Assembly: GCF_910592395.1 (NCBI RefSeq)
Contig: NC_088310.1
Location: forward strand, 25,933,491 to 25,997,490
Origin: Lineus longissimus
Taxonomy: Eukaryota; Nemertea; Pilidiophora; Heteronemertea; Lineidae
DNA: 64,000 bases
Reading direction: 5' to 3'
The notes below the pieces were generated by a model that saw nothing but the letters and a program-made list of their open reading frames with translations, did no database searches and was not told where the DNA came from. Below, piece after piece: positions 24,601-35,100 of this stretch. The translations under genes and the position numbers were made by a program. Each line of letters begins with the position of its first letter. Position 1 is the stretch's first letter.

Positions 24601-27600
24601 GTTCTGTTCTTTCCCACTAGATGTCAGTAGATGAACAGACTTGAGATTACCAAAATAATATTCCAATCAATTTATGAAAAAATTGTGAAATCCTGACCAA
24701 GTTGTTAATTTGGTAAGTCATCATCTGGCTGGTTCCATCGATTTCATAATAAGGCCACCACTGGTTAATCATGATCAATAATTGATTGAATTGCGAAAGT
24801 GGGGCGAGATGAGATCATGTTGAGTTAATTGGAAATGATGGTAATTTCAATCGGCTGTCTCAATGGTTTGGCATTGTGGATGAAATCCCTGCTAATGTAC
24901 TGTAATTCATCCAATTAACCTCACAAAAACTTCCTTGTTTGCAGTCAGATATTACATTACATTCATTGGATTGTTTCGTGAATCTGCCATTTGAATAATT
25001 TGCCCCCTTATTAGGCCCCCTCCCCCTTATTAGGCCCCCTCCCCCCTCCTCAGCCAGACCCTGTGGTGAGCGCACACCTGTCACTTTGTTAGTTTCTTTA
25101 TGCCTTCAGATTAATTGGTGCAATGTACATGGCCTTTGATTTTTAGGTGGCAAGTGTTGCACATGGAGGGTCAACTTGTCCATTTGATGACAATAACATC
25201 TCATAAAATGCACATGTTCCTGATGGATATTTGTTAGTGGTTGTGTTGATGTGAAAGTGGCTCTGTTCACAGCAAGCGACTTCATGCGTCGCATGTGATT
25301 TGGTCTTGAAAGGGTTAAAATCACTTCTTACCGTGGTTTTTGAAAGGATTTTATCAGATTGTGCCTACCAGTGGACACTGCTGGTGGTTAGGAATCAGTT
25401 TGTTCAAATGCCAGTTTAAATGTGCAATTGGAGCAGGTGCTATTCACCAGGTAGGGTGGCGAAAAAACAACAACAGAACCCCGATAATAGAATTATCTGA
25501 TTATTTCAATAAATCTTGTGTCAAATCTGTTTTTTTCCTTCCTTAATGTCTTTCAAGTTGAACTGTGTGTCAAAAAAAGCCAGATATGTGTATTTATGGG
25601 AGTTTTAAGCATCATTAATTTTGGTTACACTGTGGCGGTTTTCATTTATGATGAGGACCATCTAATGTGTTTGGTCTGGTCTGGTGTTAGATTCTCGAAC
25701 ATTGATTGCTGGCATGCTCCTTGTGCATGTTTGTGTTGTTGATGCAGTTGACGCGTGTGGATTATCATGTACGTCTGTGTCTCTCGGTGTCTGCTGAAGA
25801 TCTGCTCAATAGTAGAGGGAACTTTGGATCAAGTGATTAGTGTTTTTGTCAAGGATAGGCTGAGTTGGTGAACTATAATGGAATAACTAGATAGCCTTCA
25901 ATGTGACTGTAGCTACGTATTAGCAGTTGCTGGAGCTTCAGACGTTGCTAATGACGACTACAATACGGTTGTTCTTCTTTCGTTCAGGATCCAGGTTGCT
26001 CATTCAATGTCATGGGGGCTGAGTTCTCTTCATATTTGGACCCACGGTCGCTCAGTTTTGGATTTTACTCTTCCAATGAGGAATTGGATAGTGAGACTGA
26101 TGTCGGTGAGAGCGAGGGGGGACCCAATGGGATTTGTGAAGAAATGAAAGAAAATGAGGCAGATGGTAGTGAGGTTCAGACAAACGAACTGAATTCTGCT
26201 GGAAAAGGGAACCATTCAGAAAAGAATGAAAAGGTTGATTTTCAGCTTTCTGATTTATATTCTGATAGAACAGGAATGACTTTGGATGACTGCAGTCCCT
26301 TGTCAGACGATCCTGAAGTGGCCATGTGCAGGAGTGGAAAATCATCAAGTTCTGGCTTCACCACTGGGCGTAATATGGTCAATGGTGCTACTTGTTTTAT
26401 GAAGAGAGAGGACAGGTCAAAGATGAAGAAATCTGACGTACATGTAGGTTCAGTTTGTTTTGAAAATCCTGACTTTTGTCTTCGGTCAATGCAAGAGGTC
26501 AAAGAAGTCGTTTCATGGTATGAGCAATCAATTCAGTCATTAAAACTTCGATTGCATTCTGAGGTGCCAATTGTAAGCCTGCATTGCCCATAATCGCACT
26601 GTCCTATAATCAGAAATTCATCAAACAGGTTAGCGAATTGACTTGAATCATCAAGTGTTATCTGTTTTCATTCCCAGAATGTTTGATATTGGATGTGAGC
26701 CATTGTTTTTCTCATTGGCCTAGATACTTCCTGAGGCCTACTTTGTATCAGTCTTGGCATTCTTCATCAATCACTTGATGCATACTGGACCTTTTCACAT
26801 CACAGCATCTTCTGAGTATCTTCTGAGTATCTTCCCATCTAGAGCATGATACCAGTAAGTTTAGTGTGATTCCCTGTTACAAGCCTTATCACAAGCGGTC
26901 AGGAACTCATGCTGAAGTTAGTCATGTTTCCATGACCGAGTCTTCATGACCACAGACTGTCTCATATGTCTTCCATCGTGGGCTCACACTTGTATCTTAT
27001 GCAATCTTGTTGCAATTATGAAGATTGCCGAAGAAGCGGCAAAAAGGTTAGATATTCTTTAGAATGGGTTTTCATAATAGTTCATCTTGCCACTTAGCAT
27101 ATTTGTCTTTCAGGATGTGAATGACTTTTGATAGACCCCAAGCCTCCCCCCTTACTCACTTACCATTTCTTTTATCTGTATCTGATTCCTATCAAATGTT
27201 CATTTTACTTCAGGATGATGATGAGGTGAAGAGACGCAGTATGGGTCCACTGAAGATGGCCCACCTGAACGGCCTCACCATATCCAGGGCTCAGATCATG
27301 TTTGCTCAAAATGACGAGTCTCGAGCGCCAAAAGATGACAGGGTAGGTGTGTTGATGAAAACATCCTATGTTTCTACCGTTGCCCGTGGAGGTTGAAAGA
27401 TCATTATTAAAGGGGGACTATATGGGCCGAAGCTAGAGGTCCAATTGGTTGTCTCCTAGTGACAATAATACACAGTTTATTAGGGGACTGGTTCTGGTTT
27501 GTCCTGGTGATATTCCTCGTGCACGTGTGAACAGTTCCCAATGTGTACTGCGAGGTGGTAGAGACTCAGACACCTGTGGACCACTTGATACAAGGCCCGG

Positions 27601-30136
27601 TCTATTGTCTCCCTTTAAGACCGTATTCTGCAACTACCAAATTGATGTGCAGGTCCTATATATATATATATATACTGTACAGTGCATCAAAGCTCCAGGG
27701 AATATGGTGAAAAGAGCTTATTGATTCAGACATCCCATTGTTCCGCAGGATGCTAATTTTTCATTGAGATTGATATCTTTTGTGATGATACTTAGCTTCC
27801 AACATCTTTGTTCTGATCTTCTGCTTGGCATCTGTGCTCTTAGTGAGTATTTACGTGGTATATATGTTAGAGTTATTGAACACTATGTGTCAGTTTGTAC
27901 ATCACAGAGATGGTAATGGTTCATTCGAATCAATAGGAATGTTTACTATACATCACAAAGATGGTAATAGGACTCAGAGGTGGAATGCTATGTAAATTCA
28001 ATGAAAGAGCAAATTCAATGCTAATCAGAACTTTTCCCCTGTCTAGATACACATGCTGAATCTGAAATTGTTTTCTTTGCAGAGGAAACATCTAGAGAGT
28101 AAGCTTGAAGAAGGTCAGGTGTTTGTGGAGTTTGAGAAGATACCCAAGAAGGTGACAACGACAGAGTGCCGCGTTGCTTTGAATCCGGAGAATCTGTCAA
28201 AGAATCGCTTCAAAGACGTGCACCCTTATGACAGCTCTCGTGTCAGGTTAAAACCTAAGTCAAGCAATTCGTCGGGATACATCAATGCTTCTCATATCAG
28301 GGTGAGTTAGGTTTAATGTAGTTCATGGAATGCAACTGATAAATTTGACTTTTGCATTCACTGAACTGTAGACAGTTATGTGTATCATTGCAGTTTGTGC
28401 AGGTTCGGTCTCGAATAAAAATGTTATGTATAGCTATAGCTAATACAACATAGATTTAGTTTGGCAGCAAACATAAATCTTTTCTGAACAGTTTTTTCTC
28501 TAAAAATAGGTCCCAACATGAAAAATATGAAGGAAAAAGTTTTTTGACGAACTATGCTTCTCAAAGTTTCCGAATAATGTAACATTTTGGAACAATTCTG
28601 TTCAAGGTGAGAGTCAAAGGTCAAGAATTATGGTATATCGCTGCTCAAGCTCCATTAAAGAACACAACGGAAGACTTCTGGCAGATGATCTGGGAGCAGG
28701 ATATCCAGGTGATTGCAATGTTGACGCAGCTCACCGAGATGGGCAAGGAGAAGTGTTATCCGTATTGGCCGACTACTCCGGGGTCAAAACACAAACTGAC
28801 ATTTGGAGAGGTATGTAAATCTTGAATGGCATTTTCTCTTGAGCCAGCGACATTAAGTCTGACATTCAACTCAACAGCAAGTCCATGTTCATGGACGGTG
28901 TAGCATGAAATAACAAAGGACATGAAACATCTTTGTGGAGATTGACTCCCAAGTGGAAACCAGAAGAACTAGGTGCTCAAGGACACTATTTGATATTTTT
29001 TTTTTTGTTTATGCAACTATTGATCATGATTTGTTAATAAAGACAACTGATCTCCCCACTGGACGTCTCTTTTCAGTTCCAAGTGTCATTAAAGTTCAGC
29101 AACGATTCCCTCTGTTACGTTACAAATGGCTTGAATCTGAAGCATAAGGGTTCTGGCAAGGAGAGAATGATCTGGCATTTACAGTACACAGATTGGCCAG
29201 ATCATGGCTGCCCTGATGATGTACATGGATTTTTAGGTAGGCGATTCACATGTGCGCTTCATTTCATCAAGAGGTTAAAATCTCCTGCTGCCTGGTAAGT
29301 GCTGGCAGTGGTGGCACTCGGCTATGAGGTTTGTTTGTATCCATGGAGCTGTGTGGGGCTCCTAAAGATGCTAGAAATGGGTACCTGCTGTGGATACAAC
29401 CAACAAATGTATGTAGTAGAAAATGACGAGTTTTCCTTGCTTTTGAACACAAAAGACTAGAACAAATGCAGTAGGAAATGACTGTTTCCTTGTACTTGCT
29501 TTTGCTGGGGATGTCGGTCATGTGATAAAGTCTCTTTATCTAACCTCATTGTTTTGCAATTCCAGCATTTTTAGAAGAGATTGAGTCCGTGAATCGCCAC
29601 ATTGCCATCGAGAACCCAGCGAGTGAAAAGAAGTTTCCAACACTGATTCACTGTAGTGCTGGAGTCGGGCGGGCTGGGGTAGCCATACTGGTCGAAGTCA
29701 TGAAAACTTGCCTAGAATTTAATCAGGTCAGTATGCATAACATCAACTCCCGTCACCTCTGAGGTCATGTGTTTGATAGTACTCCCACTTTTTGAAAGTC
29801 TGCTGTCTCACAGTCGCCTGAAAGTTTGTGAGCTTATCAGTATCCCTTCTACATTTTCAAACCCCGTGCAACTTTACCAATATCAGGAGCATAATTTCAG
29901 AGACTACTTACATCAATGATCAGTTTTTAGATTGGTGGAGCTTCTTTGATGTTGACTTGGAGAATATAGCGAATGAAGTAACCATGGTGATTTCCTTTCT
30001 TTCTCAGAATGTTGATATACCAACGGTGCTGGCCACGCTGCGAGGACAGAGGATGCACATGGTACAAACAGTGTCGCAGTACACATTTGTTTACAAGACT
30101 CTCATTCAATACTTGAAGAATTCACGTTTGATTTAG
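15607..30136 (+). CDS. PTPN14/21-like (Pez): Pez-type FERM protein tyrosine phosphatase (PTPN14/PTPN21 family)
   Basis: Eighteen exons join in phase to 1,330 codons plus stop: 15607-15780, 17570-17739, 18001-18098, 18815-18885, 20104-20262, 20602-20690, 20965-21052, 21337-21419, 22421-22486, 22764-22855, 23082-24397, 25988-26572, 27214-27342, 28083-28301, 28607-28810, 29077-29236, 29566-29726, 30008-30136. The start matches the family ([13 protein letters not shown]). Residues 1-310 form the FERM domain. The long linker has the family motif [12 protein letters not shown] (about 439) and a PPTY motif (about 571) of the PPxY type by which PTPN14 binds YAP WW domains. The phosphatase domain (about 1050-1325) has YINAS, WPD with Asp1223, HCSAGVGR with Cys1264 and Arg1270, and a C-terminal [10 protein letters not shown]. 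Residue 1271 is Ala where most active phosphatases have Ser or Thr. The protein is expected at junctions and cortex in Hippo control. Extra small exons in the linker cannot be excluded. Confidence 0.93.
17747..17885 (+). pseudogene. Two decayed partial copies of phosphatase exon 2 inside intron 2
   Basis: Immediately after exon 2 of the Pez gene (17570-17739), its last 90 bases recur in pieces. 'gaatgaccactcc..' followed by 'ggggtcatgctgtatgt' lies at 17747-17790, and 'cccatgctctactttggggtc' running to 'aggctcggagatgacattgccaggcaag' lies at 17812-17885. The second copy has lost the donor (gcaag in place of gtaag) and both carry frame-breaking changes, so these are dead tandem copies of the exon end. 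Confidence 0.75.
21123..21312. mobile_element. 190-bp palindromic MITE-like element (Pez intron 7)
   Basis: The left arm TGTGACCCATCACAGCAAAA followed by 'ccaggcgcatgtcgc' is matched by the reverse complement of the right arm with few mismatches. Both ends are flanked by TA. It encodes no protein. It shares terminal TGTGACCC and the 'aggcgc.tgtcgc' block with the 223-bp elements at 21456 and 46184, so all three seem to belong to one group of non-autonomous hairpin elements. Confidence 0.75.
21456..21678. mobile_element. 223-bp long-hairpin MITE, copy 1 (Pez intron 8)
   Basis: Almost the whole element is an inverted repeat: the left arm starts TGTGACCCGCTCTACC and runs through 'ggacttgttgttcatttccc' to 'ctattgtagacc', and the right arm returns the same sequence in reverse, with about 90 bases per arm and a short AT-rich loop. 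A second copy of exactly the same length lies at 46184-46406. The loops are near-reverse complements of each other, so the centre appears inverted between the two copies. Confidence 0.85.
24398..25987 (+). other. Intron 11 of the Pez gene, no gene inside
   Basis: About 1.6 kb of intron. It holds a short direct duplication of 'ccccttattaggccccctc' around 25013-25047 and no credible exon. The other large introns of this gene (15781-17569, 18886-20103) likewise contain only unsupported ORFs. Confidence 0.55.
27657..27674. repeat. (TA)n microsatellite
   Basis: An uninterrupted TA run of nine dinucleotides in intron 13 of the Pez gene. Confidence 0.85.
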
Positions 30137-30164
30137 AAAGCCAGGCTAAGAGGGCTTTCAGCTT

Positions 30165-30170
30165 AATAAA
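30165..30170 (+). terminator. Proximal AATAAA after the Pez stop codon
   Basis: AATAAA lies only 29 bases after the stop codon. It could give a very short 3' UTR, but the distal signal at 30778-30783 is the more usual distance. Confidence 0.3.
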
Positions 30171-30210
30171 TCCAGATGTTTGGCATTGCTAATGCTGATA
30201 AAAATGTCAG

Positions 30211-30310
30211 GACCTGCATCATTTTTGATGGGTCGGTTGGGTTATGGACAGATGACATTTGACCTGCATCATTTTTGATGGGTCGGTTGGGTTATGGACA
30301 GATGACATTT
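30211..30310. repeat. Perfect 50-bp tandem duplication in the Pez 3' UTR
   Basis: Bases 30211-30260 and 30261-30310 are identical (the unit begins gacctgcatcatttttgatg). The absence of any difference suggests a recent duplication, or an assembly artefact. Confidence 0.95.
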
Positions 30311-30777
30311 TTCTAAGGACAGCCTTGATGGCACTGCAAAGTGATAGACATTTTTATAGAAGGTGTATCACGTCGTCAGGAGTTGAGATGGGCAGATATC
30401 TAACTTTCTCCAAAAATTGAGTTAGGCAATTCGTTTAGGAGCATGACGATATACAATGTAATGTTATTATGTAACGAACCCATTACTATGTACAAATGTA
30501 CTTAATTATTGATGATAAAATGTGATATCTAATGTGACTTTGGAAAGGAAATGAGGTAAAACAGGTTGGTCTAAGATTTACCCCGTTGAGCAAAGTTGTG
30601 TATGTAGTGATGTACAGTTGGAGTTGTGTAATGCAATTGGTATTCTTACCAAGTTGGATTGAATCGATCTGTTGCCGATTTAATTTTGGGTTGAACTTTT
30701 CACTCTTTTTAAGTTCACATCTGTATCTGCATTCTTTCCAACTGCATTTCTGAACAGTGCCAAGGGAATAACAGAAT

Positions 30778-30783
30778 AATAAA
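30778..30783 (+). terminator. AATAAA poly(A) signal, probable Pez 3' end
   Basis: AATAAA about 640 bases after the stop, in an AT-rich setting ('agaataataaac'). Between here and 31360 no gene is seen. Confidence 0.5.
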
Positions 30784-31368
30784 CTTTAGTGGACAATGTT
30801 TAGGATGAACATTTCATGTCTTTTGTACAGTATTGTCTTCCTGGTCTCACATCTTAGGCCCATATAGGTCTACTGCTAATAGCTTCGTCTTCTTTAATAC
30901 TGTGATGGGTAGAACTTGATGATGAGCACATAAAATGTCCTCATTCATGAGGAATTGTCATCCGTGTCCTGCTTGCTCCAAAACCATTAGCCCCTACCAG
31001 GCATTTCAATGCTTAAACAATTTTCAATGCTAAAGATTTATTGTGTTAACACATTTCATATGATCACTTGCTTATTATAATGTATTTATTACACTCTACC
31101 TCTTGCAGTCACCTGTAGGTTGTATGTGTGCAACTGTGCTGTATGATTTGACCATAGACTGTTATTCATTTCATGGTGCTAAGAACAGCTATGTGTTGAA
31201 ATATGGTAATCACATATGTTATCCAAATAAAGAACATTTTAAAGCTCAAGAAGGACTAGTGTTCATTCATTTCGTAGTGTTATTGATTATGGATTTGACC
31301 ATATCAGGTTTCTTATTGAAGGACAATGCATGAGAATTAGTACACGGTTGTCTATAGAGGTTCTTCAC

Positions 31369-31427
31369 TGACGTCACATGATGACGTTGCCAATTGTTTT
31401 GCACTGCCATATTGGCCGTCACACGTG
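31369..31427 (+). promoter_or_regulatory. CRE/E-box cluster upstream of the AMPK beta gene
   Basis: A palindromic CRE, TGACGTCA, at 31369-31376, a second ACGT core at about 31384, and an E-box CACGTG at 31422-31427 lie about 700 bases upstream of the AMPK beta start codon. This could be a promoter or part of an unidentified repeat; no TATA box or start site can be assigned. Confidence 0.3.
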
Positions 31428-32127
31428 GTCACGACGTAAAGGAAATGCATTGGCAGGTGGACAGCTTATGTTAAGAAGCTTCTTGATTCCTCTGGATTGA
31501 GCTACTTCTGGCTAGATCAAGTAAATATTAATGCTGACAACTGGAAAATAGCTCGTTTTAGAATTGAACACACTGTCCCTTTTAACAACTTTTTTAACAT
31601 GAGTTATTGCTCAATTGGCTTCCCATAAAATGTGACATCAGCTCATTCTTGTGTATTTCGCAACCTCATGCTTGATGTCATGCGCAGTACATTTTCTGAC
31701 CTCCATTGCTGTTTACATCGATTTGGTCAACAAGGTTTTCACGTGCTAAATTACCTGGGTTCAATCTGAATAATCAATGACAGATAGTGCTGAATCAGAC
31801 AATAAACATCCTGGTCACAACTATATGCAGTTAGATGATGACATAAACCCATTGTTATCGTTGAATTTAGTCTTAAAATCGTGTTGACAAATGGCGTGAA
31901 GCCCTGGCCTGTACATGTGATGTGTATGTGACGTTTGATTTCCTGTACTACATGTACTAGTAGTTGTAGTGCCACTGTGGATGTATGGTGGTATGTACAT
32001 GCAGCATGTGCATTTGGAAAGGAGAGAGTTACTCCTACTGATACTGTATTGAGTGGTTTAATCTTTCTGATACCTGTTGAACTCCTTCACATTTTGTGCT
32101 AAAGACACTTTCTCTACAAACAAAACA

Positions 32128-35100
32128 ATGGGTAACACGGCAGGAGGGGCAAAACGGAGGCTTTCGGGAGAGGATCCATCGCCAAGCAAAGAAGGATCAT
32201 TTGATTTTCTCCCATCGAGTCCTGATCCCACAGGAACAAGCCGGAAGGGACTTATCTATCAACCATCGTTGGATGATGGTAATAATGTGGAATTTTCGCA
32301 GCTGAGGGTGCGTATTTTTCCCTTGGGTGATCACTGATGGCGTGATGCCATACCAAGAACTAATCATTGCACAAATTGATGATTGCATCATCTTGCACTT
32401 GTGAAATAGATTCCATAGGCATAGACGTTGGAGTTTTGTCTTTGGTGTACACATTTGACATGAGGAAACCTCTCCTGCATTTTTGGGAGTGGTCGATATC
32501 AATATCATGGTCTGAGTGAAATTTTGTAATGATACATATGTTTAATGAAATTCAAGGAGACACTAAAGAAATGAGAGCAATATAAAAACTTCCTGAACAT
32601 CTATAATCAATTAAACTATAGTTGCACTTCTTAGTGTTCACATTCATGTTGTGTATTCCCATTTTCAGGCTCGATGTCAAGATTCGCAGTACGAGCCAAT
32701 TTTGTTGCAGAAGGGTCATACTCCTGAAAAGCCATCCAAACTGCCGACTGTATTTAAGTGGACCGGTGGTGGGAAAGAGGTCTCTTTAAGCGGCACATTC
32801 AGTGGATGGAAGACAAAAATACCCATGGTTAAAAGGTTTGTGGAATCAAGTTGTTGATCTCCTTTCCTGACACCCCAAGAGATCAGATTTTTGTAACTCA
32901 AACACTTGGTAGTGAAAGGGTTAATGCTGATGTTGACACTGGCACAGTTAAACGTTGCTCACCTGCAAAAAAATAAGTTAGGTGAAACGGTAGGTGGAGA
33001 TCATTTCTATTCTTGCGATATCTGACATGTATTCTTCTTTTTTCAGCCATGGAAACTTTTATACCATTGTCGATTTACCTCAGGGAGAGCACCAGTACAA
33101 GTTCTATGTAGATGGCGAGTGGGTGCATGATACAAATGAGGTAAATTTATTATTTGCATACAGTTGGTCTAACAGCAATTTTAAGATTGTTGTTTGTGGG
33201 GTGCTTAAGTCGAGTGAGAAATAGTCCTGGTTTCCTGTAGATCAGGTGATGTTTGCATCTGGGTTTTTTTGGTGATTTGGTAGCCAAATTCAAACATCAA
33301 ACTCATAAACTCTGATGCAATAACCATGACATTTCGGATGCGGATGTGGAGTCTACTGCCAAATGAAAGTGGGAAAATCTGTGAACTTTTGGGTTTATAA
33401 AATTCATGATGCTTTTCTGCAATCTTCCTGACTTGTCATTGTTTTCTAGGAAGGTATGTTAACAGATTCAAGATTTTCATACTCTGTTTTTTTAGTTGCT
33501 TTTCTGTTATGATTCAGTTCTTGTTTTCCCCTTTTCCTTGTTGGGTCAGTCAAAAGGGATTTGATGATTTGTTCCTGCTGTCTCAACATCTTCCTCTCAG
33601 TCAGCTGGCCCAGGGTTCACTCATTTTCTGTTCAGTTTATTTCAGTTACTCTGTCATTAAACTTCATTTTGGTTTTAACTTCGTCACTTTTGGCTAAGTG
33701 GTATTTGTTTTAGGGAATTAACACTGTACTGGCAGGTCTCTGTACTAAAATCAAGACTGGAAGGGTCGAGCAGAAATTTGAAAACCAAAACTGGGGGAGG
33801 AATTACATGTACAGCTCCATCCTATGGTCTCGATTTTAGTGCTAACACCCAACAGTGCAGTGTCGATTTCAGTTCTGTCAGCACTAAAAACTAGCAAGTT
33901 GTCCTCACAAAACATACTAAAAACTCTCTTCGGTGATGGCTTTGAAAGGCCAGGAGTTAGACATCTCTACACATTGAACAAAAACTTACTTGCGTCGATG
34001 TGACCTACTTTTCAGGTATACGTAGGTCAAGGTCATAAAAGCCTATATTAGCTGTACATTAATCCCAAGTAACCTGAAAACTGTATGATCGACGAATCTG
34101 TGTCACTGAGTAATTTTAAAAAGCTTGACATCAAGTTTGATTCGGTGAGCATAATGGCTCCTGGCCGTTTCATTTCAGTTAACTGTACCTTGTGGTGTCA
34201 GGCCCAGGGAGGAGGTACGTAAAGTGGCCAGTGCAGCTATCTGCTTATCTGTTTCAATTCTATATTTCCATCCTACTTCACTGTTGCACTCCGCCCTTTG
34301 TGCGTTTTTTATGTGTTCAGTTTTCAATAATTTCATGGCAGACTCCAGTGCAGTGTGCAGACAATGTCATGTCTAACCTTGATCAATGCTTGGTCTAAAA
34401 GAAATTTCGACATCCTCCAGATGTTAATGGCGTTAAATTTCAACATCCTGCAAAAGATAATTGGGGCAGAGTAACGATGTAGGACAGGTTGGTGAGAACA
34501 GATGAATCTGTTTCCAAACACAAAGTTTTCAGACACCTTCTTGTTATTAAGTGTTCATTCCGAAAATTATCAATGCTTATGAGACCACTAACTGCGAAGA
34601 ACCATACTTTTAGTCATTTACTTTAAAACAGATGTCAGGAGATCCAGAAATGGAAGTAAGGAGTCTGGTTTTCAAAGATTTTGACTGACAAACTTAAAAT
34701 ATAATTATAACATTGAACATATGATTATGCACTAGCGTATGTAGTGAAACTGAAAAACTCTTCTTTACAACCTGCCTTTCATTGTGTAGCAAGCCTGGTC
34801 ACTGCCTGTTGCCTGAACTGCCAGTTCATATTAAAATCATCCCAGGCATTTTAGCTATAGCCTGTTTTTAATGCCCATTTCTAGCCATCATTGTAATCCG
34901 CTTTCAGTTAGGAAACGGGTGAAGTCTTAATTTGGCCTCCAATGAGTGGTGACAAAATGCCAACTTGTTCAAGATTGAAAATAGAATATTTTGAAGTTGG
35001 GTTCTCTTGGCACATGTTAAATGTACCGTGTCGTCAATCCTGCACGCATGCCCTGACCATCTGCCTTCACTGTTTCCTCTGTCTGTCCTGTTTTGTTCTT

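Noticed and set aside
28424-28624. Minus-strand ORF over Pez intron 14
   Set aside because: Shadow of intron sequence with no domain.
31103-31333. 76-codon ORF between Pez and AMPK beta
   Set aside because: No domain, no splice signals, AT-rich chance composition.
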